A DNA stretch of 64,000 nt from Halomarina ordinaria. GTDB lineage: Archaea > Halobacteriota > Halobacteria > Halobacteriales > Haloarculaceae. Positions 32,302 to 40,580 of this stretch are shown here, piece after piece. The notes below the pieces were generated by a model, which worked only from the letters and a program-made list of their open reading frames with translations, ran no database searches and was not told the DNA's origin. Position numbers and translations under genes: made by a program. The DNA lies in NCBI RefSeq assembly GCF_030553305.1, contig NZ_JARRAH010000001.1, forward strand, positions 868,001 to 932,000, read 5' to 3'. Positions within the stretch are counted from its first letter, which is position 1. The number at the start of each line of letters is the position of its first letter.

Positions 32302-33438
32302 GTGACGGAAGACACCTTCGCGCCGGGACTGGAGAACGTCGTCGCCGGCGAGACGCGACTGAGCCACGTCGACGGCGAGGCCGGCGACCTCGTCATCGGG
32401 GGGTTCCCGGTCGAGGAACTCGCCGCGAACGCCACCTACGAGGAGACGCTCTTCCTGCTCTGGAACGACCGACTCCCGACACCCGACGAACTCGACGCGC
32501 TCCGGGCGGACCTCGCCTCGCGGCGCGCCCTCACCGACGAGACGCGAGCCGTGGTCCGCGCCGCCGCCGAGGAGGGCGCCGACGCGATGGACGCCCTGCG
32601 CATGGGAGCGGCCGCCGCGTCGCTCGGCCGGTCGGACGACGACCCCGAGGCGGCGGCGCGGACCGCGGTGGCGCGCTTCCCGACCGTCGTCGCCACCTAC
32701 TGGCGCGCGCGGGAGGGAGCAGTGCCGGTCGCCCCCGACCCGGACCTCGGCCACGCCGAGAACTACCTCTACATGCTCACGGGCGAGGTACCCGACGCGG
32801 ACGCGACGCGGGGGCTGGAGACGTACCTCAACACGGTGGTCGACCACGGGCTGAACGCCTCGACGTTCACCGCCCGGACCATCGCCTCGACGCGCTCGGA
32901 CGTGATTTCGGCCGTCACGGGCGCCGTCGGCGCGCTGAAGGGGCCGCTCCACGGCGGCGCACCCGGCCCCGTCCTCGACATGCTGCTCGACATCGAGGCC
33001 TCGGGCGACCCCGAGGCGGCCGTCCGCGCTCGCCTCGACGCCGGCGAGCGCATCATGGGCTTCGGCCACCGCGTCTACCGGGTGCGCGACCCGCGCGCCG
33101 CCGTGCTCTCGGCCGCTGCGGAGCGGTTCTACGACGGCGACGGGGCCGATTCGGCGTTCTTCTCGCTCGCGACCGAGGTCGAGGAGGCGGCCCAGGCCGT
33201 CCTCGCCGAACACAAACCCGACCGGTCGCTGGCGACGAACGTGGAGTTCTACACGGCGCTGTTGCTCTACGGCATCGGCGTGCCCCGCGACCTGTTCGCG
33301 GCGACGTTCGGCGTCGCCCGCGTCGGCGGGTGGACGGCCCACAGCCTCGAACAGCTCGACGCCGACCGGCTCATCCGGCCGCGCGGGCGCTACGTGGGCG
33401 AGCGTGGCCGGACGTGGACGCCGCTCGACGCGCGGTGA
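32302..33438 (+). CDS. citrate synthase family protein (Asp-to-Glu at the catalytic position)
   Basis: 378 residues, GTG start. Condenses oxaloacetate (or propionyl/acyl analogues) with an acyl-CoA. Catalytic His residues are seen in VVDHGLNASTFTAR and MGFGHRVYR; the Arg/His-rich C-terminus and PLHGGAPG are standard. The third catalytic residue, normally Asp in NVDFY, is Glu here (TNVEFYTALLL), a pattern known in some citrate/methylcitrate synthase paralogues. Probably a methylcitrate or divergent citrate synthase rather than the main TCA enzyme. Confidence 0.85.
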   Translation: MTEDTFAPGLENVVAGETRLSHVDGEAGDLVIGGFPVEELAANATYEETLFLLWNDRLPTPDELDALRADLASRRALTDETRAVVRAAAEEGADAMDALRMGAAAASLGRSDDDPEAAARTAVARFPTVVATYWRAREGAVPVAPDPDLGHAENYLYMLTGEVPDADATRGLETYLNTVVDHGLNASTFTARTIASTRSDVISAVTGAVGALKGPLHGGAPGPVLDMLLDIEASGDPEAAVRARLDAGERIMGFGHRVYRVRDPRAAVLSAAAERFYDGDGADSAFFSLATEVEEAAQAVLAEHKPDRSLATNVEFYTALLLYGIGVPRDLFAATFGVARVGGWTAHSLEQLDADRLIRPRGRYVGERGRTWTPLDAR

Positions 33439-33460
33439 GCCGACAGGAGGGAACGGGCGG

Positions 33461-33757
33461 TCAGACGGCGGCCTCTTCTTCGGGTTCCTTCAGGCGTTCG
33501 ACGACGTCGTTGACGAGGATGACGTCGCCGACGGCACGGACCCAGCGGTAGGGGATGAGCACGCCCCGGGCGCCCCGGGCGCGGTCGCGGAACAGTTCGC
33601 CGTTGAGCTGGGCGATGGCGAGGCCCGTGACCCGTTCGGAGTCGAGGTCGAGGCGGAGGTCCTCGACCTGTCCGACGAAGACACCGTTGTTCGAGTAGAC
33701 TTCCCGTCCGACGAGCGAGGTGATCTCCTGGGGGGCAGACGCCGCAGTGATATCCAT
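33461..33757 (-). CDS. PRC-barrel domain protein
   Basis: 98 residues from the ATG at 33757 (MDITAASAPQEITS). The PRC-barrel is compact: SLVGREVYSNNGVFVGQVEDLRLDL, VTGLAIAQLNGELF, GVLIPYRWVRAVGDVILVND. Haloarchaeal PRC-barrel proteins are small adaptor-like proteins, some associated with CdpB-type cell division; this copy cannot be assigned. Convergent with the citrate synthase gene, 22 nt between stop codons. Confidence 0.88.
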   Translation of the reverse strand: MDITAASAPQEITSLVGREVYSNNGVFVGQVEDLRLDLDSERVTGLAIAQLNGELFRDRARGARGVLIPYRWVRAVGDVILVNDVVERLKEPEEEAAV

Positions 33758-33804
33758 GTTCCTGCCGTTGTAGCGGGAGGTCTTAACCCTTGGTACGTCG
33801 CCGC

Positions 33805-34578
33805 TCACCCCGTCGGGAGGGGGGTCGCGTCCGCCCACAGGCGCTCGACGAACGACCGTCCCCACTCGACGGCGCCGGGCGAGTCGTTGTGGACGAGCGC
33901 CCCGAACCCGTCGTCCCGGACGGTCACGCCCAGTACCGCCTCGTCGCCGCGTGCGTAGAGCCTGACCCCGAACGGGGGGAGGTCGGTCGCCTCACGGAGT
34001 TCGGCGCGGTCGGCGTCGACCGCCACCGCGACGGCCTCCGGGTACCGCGCGACCAGGCGACCGAGGAGGTCGGCGTCGAACACCAGTCGAACCGCGGTCC
34101 CGTCGAGTATCTGTTCGCGGTAGGTGGCGACCGTACGGTCGGTGACGACGGTCGCCGTCCCGTGGACCTCGTCGGCCCAGTCGACGAGGTCGCTGACGCG
34201 CTCGAGCACGCGCCCCGGTGTCTCCTCCGAGGCGGTGACGACCTCGGCCCCGTCGAGCGCGCGGACGTCGAGGGGCGCGCCGGCGGGGAGGGCGGCGAGC
34301 ACGTCCCTGCCGTCGCGGACGCCGGCCGCGCGGCGCTCGAAGCGGTCGTACGACGCGACGGCGAGGCCGCCAGCCGTCGTCGTCCGGAATCCCCCGTCCG
34401 TCTCCTCGAGGAGCCCGGCACGCGTGAGGGTTCGGACGGTCCGGTCGACGGTCGACCGGGAGACGTCGAGACGCTCCTGCAGGTCGACCTTCGTGGCGGG
34501 CGCCTCGGCCAGGTATCGCAACAGCGGGGCGTGCCGTGACAGGAGGTCGAACACGTCGGGTGCAGCCACTCGGCACAT
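33805..34578 (-). CDS. winged-helix transcriptional regulator
   Basis: 257 residues. N-terminal HTH (LLRYLAEAPATKVDLQERLDVSRSTVDRTVRTL, about 18-50, split motif) with a wing (DGGFRTTTAGGL), followed by a ~170-residue alpha/beta sensor domain (TATVVTDRTVATYREQIL; YARGDEAVLGVTVRDDGFGALVHND). The arrangement resembles archaeal HTH-plus-effector-domain regulators (FilR/DUF1724-like). Effector unknown. Its 5' region is AT-rich (ACTTAAATAAGC about 34601-34612), likely a promoter. Confidence 0.85.
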   Translation of the reverse strand: MCRVAAPDVFDLLSRHAPLLRYLAEAPATKVDLQERLDVSRSTVDRTVRTLTRAGLLEETDGGFRTTTAGGLAVASYDRFERRAAGVRDGRDVLAALPAGAPLDVRALDGAEVVTASEETPGRVLERVSDLVDWADEVHGTATVVTDRTVATYREQILDGTAVRLVFDADLLGRLVARYPEAVAVAVDADRAELREATDLPPFGVRLYARGDEAVLGVTVRDDGFGALVHNDSPGAVEWGRSFVERLWADATPLPTG

Positions 34579-34940
34579 CTACACGGAACAGACGGAGGTA
34601 ACTTAAATAAGCTATGCCTCCCCGCGTTCAGTAATAAGTGAGGGAAATAGTTATATATATGTTTTCACCACCCTTCGTTCGGAGCGAGCGGTGACGTAAT
34701 GAGGGTAGATACGGTAGCAATGAACGCCGGACGCCTCTGACAGCCCGGCACCGCGTGTTTCGACACGCACTCGTCGTCGGTCTGCCCGAACCGACGGCGA
34801 GGTGGGGTGACTCCCCTTTTGCGACGACGACGAGCCTCGAGCCGCCGCGTTCCTCGTCCCGCCTCGTGACGCCGACCGGTTGTGTACGGAGTGGACACAC
34901 GGCCGGGGTCATTAAGCCGTCGTCTCGACTACCGAGAGGT
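34579..34940. other. 362-nt intergenic region between regulator and thioredoxin
   Basis: AT-rich for this genome, with two promoter-like segments: ACTTAAATAAGC (regulator side) and GTTATATATATG near 34651-34662. Only tiny open frames; no RNA gene recognised. The thioredoxin start at 34941 is preceded by CATTAAGCC about 25 nt upstream. Confidence 0.5.
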
Positions 34941-35342
34941 ATGAGCGAATCAGACGACGAACTCGACGCGATCCGACAGCAGAAGCGCGACGACCTCGTA
35001 GAGCAGGGGTCGGGGAGCGACGCCCCGACCGAACCCGTCTACCTGAACGGGGAGGCGGAGTTCGAGGAGTTCGTCGGGAGCCACGACGTGGTCCTGGTGG
35101 ACTTCTACGCCGACTGGTGTGGCCCGTGCAAGATGCTCGAACCGACCGTCGAGACGCTCGCCGCCGACTCCCCGGCCGCCGTCGCCAAGGTAGACATCGA
35201 CGCCAACCAGCCGCTGGCGCAGTCCTTCGGCATCCGCGGCGTCCCGACGCTCCACGTCTACGCGGGCGGCCAGCGCGTCGAGCAGTTCGTCGGCGTCCAG
35301 GACGAGGCGACGCTCCGCTCGGCCATCGAGCAACACGCCTGA
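34941..35342 (+). CDS. thioredoxin
   Basis: 133 residues. A ~35-residue acidic N-terminal extension (SDDELDAIRQQKRDDL) precedes the thioredoxin fold: VVLVDFYADWCGPCKMLEP with the catalytic CGPC, VAKVDIDANQPLAQSF, GIRGVPTLHVYAGG with the cis-Pro. Reduces protein disulfides. The ATG at 34941 follows a TATA-like sequence by ~25 nt. Confidence 0.95.
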   Translation: MSESDDELDAIRQQKRDDLVEQGSGSDAPTEPVYLNGEAEFEEFVGSHDVVLVDFYADWCGPCKMLEPTVETLAADSPAAVAKVDIDANQPLAQSFGIRGVPTLHVYAGGQRVEQFVGVQDEATLRSAIEQHA

Positions 35343-35429
35343 GGCCGGCGTAGCGCGCGACCACGTCGGTGCGGCGTGCCGACCGTTCTCCGTGTCGAGT
35401 GGAGGCGAGTGGCGACGCCAGCGCGCCCT

Positions 35430-36494
35430 TCACTCGCCGAGCGAGAGCACTGCGTCGACGTCGGCACCGTCCTCGAGCAGGCCGCGCATGACGTCGACCG
35501 TCTCGGGACTCCGGGCGCGCCCCTGCCTGAGGACGTCCTCCGCGCGCTCGACGGCCGTGATGGTGTCAGTCTGGACGCTGAGGATGGGGACGCCCTCGTC
35601 CTCGGCGCGGCCGACGACGGCGCCCGCCGGGCGGAACCCGCCGGTGAGCAGGAGGCACTTGATGCCGGGCGCGTCGAGCGCCGCCGCCTGGACGTCCGAG
35701 CGGTCGCCGCCGGTTATCATCGCGGCGTCGCGGGTGCGGCGGAACTGTCTGAGGGCGTCGTCCGCGCTCATGGCGCCGACGGTGAAGCGCTCGATGAAGG
35801 CGTCGGTCGGGGCGTCGGTCGTGACCACCTGCGCGCCGAGGTCGTCGGCGAGTTCCGCGACGGTGACCCCCGCGAGTTCCTGAACGCGCGGGAGCGCGCC
35901 GAACACCGGGACGCCCCGTCCCTCGAGGAACGGGACGACGTCGGTGACGAGGCCGTCGTAGGCGGCGTCGGGGACGGCGTTGAACAGCACGCCGCCGAGT
36001 CGGTCGCCGAGGTGCCGGGTCGCCGAGAGGACGTCGTCGACGTCGTTCGGCCCGTCGTAGTGCGCGACGAGGACGGCCGTGGCGTCGAGCAGGTCGGCCA
36101 CGTCCGCGTCCGTCAGGTCGACGACGCCGCCCGCGACGGGGCCGCCCCCGTCGACGAACAGGAGGTCGCGGTCGGCGGCGAGGGCGTCGTAGCTCTCCGC
36201 GACGCGCTCGCGGAGCGCGTCGGCGTCCTCACGGCCGCGAAGCGCCTGCTCGACGAACGTTGGCGAGTAGACCACCGGTTCGAGGTCGGCGATGTCCGCC
36301 TCCAGGTCGAGCAGTTCCTGAGCGAGCAGCGGGTCCTCGTCGAGGGTCTTGCCGACCGCGCTCTCGAGGCGGGTGCCCTTCGGTTTCATGTAGCCGACGT
36401 CGAGGCCGCGCTCGCGCGCGAGTTGCGCGAGCGCGAGCGCGACGGCGGTCTTGCCGGTGCTCTCCTCCGTTGACGTGATGAGAATCGGGTTCAT
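35430..36494 (-). CDS. phosphotransacetylase N-terminal/BioD-like P-loop protein with DRTGG domain
   Basis: 354 residues. N-terminal dethiobiotin-synthetase-like P-loop (LITSTEESTGKTAVALAL), a glycine-rich FVDGGGPVAGG loop, and a C-terminal DRTGG-type domain (TVGAMSADDALRQF; CLLLTGGFRPAGAV). This equals the N-terminal regulatory part of bacterial Pta without the acyltransferase domain. Its gene overlaps the stop of the ADP-forming acetyl-CoA synthetase by 4 nt, so the protein probably regulates or assists that enzyme. Function unproven. Confidence 0.85.
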   Translation of the reverse strand: MNPILITSTEESTGKTAVALALAQLARERGLDVGYMKPKGTRLESAVGKTLDEDPLLAQELLDLEADIADLEPVVYSPTFVEQALRGREDADALRERVAESYDALAADRDLLFVDGGGPVAGGVVDLTDADVADLLDATAVLVAHYDGPNDVDDVLSATRHLGDRLGGVLFNAVPDAAYDGLVTDVVPFLEGRGVPVFGALPRVQELAGVTVAELADDLGAQVVTTDAPTDAFIERFTVGAMSADDALRQFRRTRDAAMITGGDRSDVQAAALDAPGIKCLLLTGGFRPAGAVVGRAEDEGVPILSVQTDTITAVERAEDVLRQGRARSPETVDVMRGLLEDGADVDAVLSLGE

Positions 36495-38587
36495 AGCTCG
36501 TCGGGGTCGATGGTGAGTCTGATGTCGACGGCGGTGGCGCCGTCGGGCATCGCGACCAGGGGGTTGACGTCGAGTTCGAGGATGGCGGGGAAGTCCGTCA
36601 CCAGTTGCGAGAGGCGCTGGATGGTGGAGACGACGCTCCCCTCGTCGACGGGCGTCCGCCCGCGCGCGCCGCGCAGGAGCGGTGCCGCCCGGACGTCGTC
36701 GAGCATCCCCGTCGCCTCGGGTTCGCTGACGGGCGCGACCCGGACGGTGGTGTCCTCCAGTACCTCGACGAAGATACCACCGAGGCCGAACAGCACGAGC
36801 GGTCCGAACTGCGGGTCGCGGTTCACGCCGACGATGGTCTCGACGCCGGCGTCGAGGTCGAGCAGTTCCTGGACCTGGACGCCGAGTATCGTCGCGTCGG
36901 GCTGGTAGTTCCTCGCGCGCGCGACGAGGTCCTCGTAGGTGTCGTGGACGTCCCCGTCGGCCACACCGACCTCGACGCCGCCGATGTCGGACTTGTGGAG
37001 GATGTCGGGGCTGACGACCTTCATCACGACGTCGCCGTCGATGGCCTCGGCGGCGTCGAGCGCCGCGTCGGGCGAGGAGACCACTTCCCCGGCCGGCGTC
37101 GCGATGCCGTAGGCGGAGAGGAGGTCCATCGCCTCGACGCCGAGGCGGGTGTCGCCGCGCTCGGCGCCCGCCGCGAGGACCTCGCGGGCGCGCTCGCGGT
37201 CCACGTCGAAGGTCGTCGGCTCGGCGTACTCGCGCTCGCTCGCCGCCCGGTAGGCGGACAGGGTTTCGAGGCTCCCGATGGCCCGCGCCGGGTCGAAGTA
37301 CGTCGGGATGCCGGCCTCGTCGAGTATCGCCCGGGCGGACTCGGTGCGCTCGCCGCCCATGAAGCAGGTGGCGACCGGGAGGCCCGCCTCGCGCTGGCGC
37401 TCGACGACGGCCGCCGCGAGGTCGTCGAACGAGAGCACCGCGGTCGGGCAGGTGACGACGCAGACGGCGCCGACGTTCGGGTCGGAGAGGGCGATGTCGA
37501 CGGCCTCCGCGAAGCGCTCGACGGGGGCGTCGCCGATGACGTCGACCGGGTTGTAGATGTTCGCCTCCTCGGGGAGCGCCCGCTCGAAGCGCGAGAGCGT
37601 CTCGTCGGTGAACGACGCGAGCGAGAGCGACGAGTCGCCGATGGCGTCGGTCGCCATCACGCCGGGGCCGCCCGCGTTCGTCACGACGGCGACCGCGTCC
37701 GTCTCGGGGAGGGGCTGGCTCGCGAGGATGCTCGCCGCGTCGAACAGTTCCTCGACGTTCTCGGCGCGGATGACGCCCGCCTGTTCGAGGCCGGCCTCGT
37801 AGGCCGCCTCGCTCCCCGCGATGGTCCCCGTGTGGGAGGCGGCGGCCGACGCCCCGGCCTCCGTCCGCCCGGACTTCACCAGCACGATGGGCGTCTCCCG
37901 GACCACCTCGCGCGCGGTCTCGATGAACGCGGGGCCGTCGTCGATGCCCTCCAGGTAGCCGAGGACGACGTCGGTGTCGTCGTCCGCCCCCCACGCCTCG
38001 ACGAAGTCCCGTTCGTCGAGGACGGCCTTGTTGCCGAGCGAGACGACGTCCTTGAAGCCGATGCCGCGGTCGTTCGCCCAGTCGAGGACGGCCGTGATGA
38101 ACGCCCCCGACTGGCTCATGAACGAGATGTTGCCCGGGAGGGCGTTCTCCGGACCGAAGGTGGCGTTCAGGCCGGCGGGCGTGCTCACGACGCCGAGGCT
38201 GTTCGGCCCCACGAGGTCGAGGTCGTACTCGGTCGCCACCTCGCGGAGTTCGCGCTCGCGGCGCGCGCCCTCGCTTCCCGTCTCGCCGAACCCGGCGGTG
38301 ATGACGACGACGCTCCCGACGCCCGCCTCAGCCGCCTCGCGGACGACCTCGACCGCGATGCGCCCCGGGACGACGACGACCGCGAGGTCCACCTCGCCCG
38401 GCACGGACGCCACGTCGGGGTACGTCTCGCGGCCGAGGACCGACGCCGCGTTCGGGTTCACCGGCACCGTCTCGCCCTCGAACGAGTCGAGCATGTTCGT
38501 CATCACGGCGCGGCCCACCGACCCCTCGCGCTCGGTGGCGCCGACGACGGCGACCCGACTCGGACTGAACAGCGTTTCCAGACCCAT
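36491..38587 (-). CDS. acd: ADP-forming acetate-CoA ligase (alpha-beta fusion)
   Basis: 698 residues. N-terminal CoA-binding domain (VAVVGATEREGSVGRAV; GPNSLGVVSTPAGLNAT), succinyl-CoA-ligase-like middle with the phospho-His region (ASHTGTIAGSEAAYEAG), and a C-terminal ATP-grasp (about 470-690). Converts acetyl-CoA, ADP and Pi to acetate, CoA and ATP, the archaeal route of acetate formation. Haloarchaea carry the fused form. First gene of the pair with the Pta-N-like protein; promoter lies in the AT-rich 38588-38680. Confidence 0.95.
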   Translation of the reverse strand: MGLETLFSPSRVAVVGATEREGSVGRAVMTNMLDSFEGETVPVNPNAASVLGRETYPDVASVPGEVDLAVVVVPGRIAVEVVREAAEAGVGSVVVITAGFGETGSEGARRERELREVATEYDLDLVGPNSLGVVSTPAGLNATFGPENALPGNISFMSQSGAFITAVLDWANDRGIGFKDVVSLGNKAVLDERDFVEAWGADDDTDVVLGYLEGIDDGPAFIETAREVVRETPIVLVKSGRTEAGASAAASHTGTIAGSEAAYEAGLEQAGVIRAENVEELFDAASILASQPLPETDAVAVVTNAGGPGVMATDAIGDSSLSLASFTDETLSRFERALPEEANIYNPVDVIGDAPVERFAEAVDIALSDPNVGAVCVVTCPTAVLSFDDLAAAVVERQREAGLPVATCFMGGERTESARAILDEAGIPTYFDPARAIGSLETLSAYRAASEREYAEPTTFDVDRERAREVLAAGAERGDTRLGVEAMDLLSAYGIATPAGEVVSSPDAALDAAEAIDGDVVMKVVSPDILHKSDIGGVEVGVADGDVHDTYEDLVARARNYQPDATILGVQVQELLDLDAGVETIVGVNRDPQFGPLVLFGLGGIFVEVLEDTTVRVAPVSEPEATGMLDDVRAAPLLRGARGRTPVDEGSVVSTIQRLSQLVTDFPAILELDVNPLVAMPDGATAVDIRLTIDPDEL

Positions 38588-38685
38588 TCGTCACTCGACG
38601 CTACACCGGCGCCCCCGATATACGTGGCGCCCGACACGAGAGTAACAATCCCTCTCCATTGGATAGTGAATCTTATTAACTAGAT

Positions 38686-38702
38686 CTATAATATTGTTAT
38701 AG
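38686..38702. promoter_or_regulatory. candidate zinc/manganese operator at the znu promoter
   Basis: CTATAATATTGTTATAG, a perfect 6-5-6 inverted repeat, lies 1 nt before the ATG at 38704. A TATA-like CTTATTAAC is at 38672-38680, so the repeat covers the transcription start of a leaderless mRNA, the expected place for a repressor site. It does not resemble the TTAGG iron box, so a different metalloregulator is likely. Confidence 0.6.
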
Positions 38703-38703
38703 C

Positions 38704-39843
38704 ATGGAGCAACTCACGCGACGGTCGCTACTCGCGACGTCGGCTACGGTGACGGCAGGTGCGCTCGCCGGGTGTCTCGGGAGCGTCGACCCCGCCGGCG
38801 GCGAGGAGGCGAGCGCGGTCGAGGCGTCGTTCTACGTCCTCGGCGACTTCGGCGGGCGCGTCGGGGGTGACGCGCTCGACGTCGGGACGCTGGTCCCGTT
38901 CGGGCAGCACGGCCACGGCTGGCAACCCTCCTCGGACCTCCAGCGCGAGGTACGCGAGGCGCAGGTGTTCCTCTACATGGGCGAGGGGTTCCAGCCGTGG
39001 GCCGACGACGTGGTCCGCAGTCTGGAGGAGGACGACGCGGACGTGAGCGTCGTCGCCGCACGGGAGGGCGTCGAACTCCTCGGCGGGGACGGACACGACC
39101 ACGAGGGGGACCACGGTGAGGAGGACGAGGGCAACCACAGCCACGAGGAAGACGAGCACGGCGAAGACGGGCATCAGGAAGGTAACCACAGCGAAGACGA
39201 ACACGACCACGAGAGCGAGGAGAACCACAGCGAGGACGACCACAGCGAGGACGAGGGCGGTCACGAGAACGAAACGAGCGACGGTGGCGACGGCGGCCAC
39301 GACCACTCGGGCGAGGACCCGCACTTCTGGCTCGACCCGACGCGCGCGGTGGTGGCCGTCGAGACGATACGCGACGGGTTCGTCGCGCACTTCCCCGACG
39401 AGGAGGGGACGCTCCGTGACAACGCCGACGCCTTCGCAGAGGAGCTCGACGCCCTCGACGCGGAGTTCGAGGAGGCGCTGTCGGACCGGTCGGCGGAGGC
39501 GGTCCTCGTCGCGGGGCACAACGCGTTCCAGTACCTCGGCGAGCGCTACGACTTCGAGGTGTACGCGCTGACGGACCTCTCGCCGGACGACTCCCCGACG
39601 ACCAGCGACGTCAGGCGCGCCCAGGAGATAATCGAGCGCGAGGGCATCGAGTACGTCCTCGCGCCGGTGTTCGAGTCCGACCGGGCGGCGACCCAGCTCG
39701 TCGAGGAGACCGACGCGACCGAGGTCCTCCCCATCACCGCGCTCGCGGGCTTCAGAGAGGAGTGGGAGGAGGAGGGCTGGGGCTACCTCGACGTGATGCG
39801 AGAGGTCAACCTGAAGAGCCTCCGGACCGCACTCGGAGCATGA
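38704..39843 (+). CDS. znuA: zinc/manganese ABC transporter substrate-binding lipoprotein with His-rich loop
   Basis: 379 residues. Tat lipoprotein signal: TRRSLLATSATVTAGALAGC with lipobox Cys. ZnuA/TroA fold split by a ~75-residue His/Glu/Asp-rich loop (about 125-200; repeated NHS, EDEH, GHD units), typical of zinc-specific binding proteins. The metal site His/Asp/Glu are seen in HFWLDPT and AGHNAFQYL. First gene of a three-gene operon with ATP-binding protein and permease, overlapping by 4 nt. Confidence 0.9.
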   Translation: MEQLTRRSLLATSATVTAGALAGCLGSVDPAGGEEASAVEASFYVLGDFGGRVGGDALDVGTLVPFGQHGHGWQPSSDLQREVREAQVFLYMGEGFQPWADDVVRSLEEDDADVSVVAAREGVELLGGDGHDHEGDHGEEDEGNHSHEEDEHGEDGHQEGNHSEDEHDHESEENHSEDDHSEDEGGHENETSDGGDGGHDHSGEDPHFWLDPTRAVVAVETIRDGFVAHFPDEEGTLRDNADAFAEELDALDAEFEEALSDRSAEAVLVAGHNAFQYLGERYDFEVYALTDLSPDDSPTTSDVRRAQEIIEREGIEYVLAPVFESDRAATQLVEETDATEVLPITALAGFREEWEEEGWGYLDVMREVNLKSLRTALGA

Positions 39844-40580
39844 ACCCGGTCGAGGTCGACGCCGTCACGTTCGCGTACGGCGACGTGCCGGCCGTCGACG
39901 ACGTCTCGTTGACCGTCGAGGACGGCGAGTTCCTCGGCCTCGTCGGCCCCAACGGGTCGGGCAAGAGCACGCTCCTGAAGCTCATGCTCGGTCTCCTCCG
40001 GCCGGACCGCGGAACCGCACGACTGTTCGGCGAACCGGCCCACGAACACGACGACGGCACCCGCGTCGGCTACGTCGCCCAGCAGTCGACCCGGGCGGCG
40101 GGCGAGATGCCCATCACGGTCCGCGAGGTGGTCCGGATGGGGCGATACCCGCACGTCGGCGTCGGCCGGTTCGGGAGCGAGGACCGTACCGCGGTCGCCG
40201 AGGCGCTGGAGACCGTGGGCGTGAGCGACCTCGCGGACCGGCGAATCGGCGCGCTCTCGGGCGGCCAGCGCCAGCGGGTGTTCATCGCGCGCGCGCTCGC
40301 GAGCGAGGCGGACCTGCTCGCGCTCGACGAACCCGCCGTCGGCGTCGACGCCGACTCGCGGGCGGCGTTCTACGACCTCCTGGCCGACCTCAACGAACGG
40401 TCGATGACCGTCATCCTCATCGAGCACGACATCGGCGTCGTCACCGAGCGCGCGTCGCGCATCGTCTGCATCAACCGGGAGGTGTTCTTCCACGGCGACC
40501 CGGGTGCGTTCACCGACAGCGACGCCCTCACCGACGCCTACGGTGCAAACCAGCGGACGCTGCACCACGACCACCCATGA
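39840..40580 (+). CDS. znuC: zinc/manganese ABC transporter ATP-binding protein
   Basis: 246 residues, ATG overlapping the previous stop. Walker A (GLVGPNGSGKSTLL), Q-loop VAQQST, signature LSGGQRQRVFIARAL, Walker B LLALDEPAVGVD, and H-loop ILIEHDIGVV. Energises import together with the adjacent permease; the C-terminus ends in a His-rich TLHHDHP. Confidence 0.93.
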   Translation: MNPVEVDAVTFAYGDVPAVDDVSLTVEDGEFLGLVGPNGSGKSTLLKLMLGLLRPDRGTARLFGEPAHEHDDGTRVGYVAQQSTRAAGEMPITVREVVRMGRYPHVGVGRFGSEDRTAVAEALETVGVSDLADRRIGALSGGQRQRVFIARALASEADLLALDEPAVGVDADSRAAFYDLLADLNERSMTVILIEHDIGVVTERASRIVCINREVFFHGDPGAFTDSDALTDAYGANQRTLHHDHP

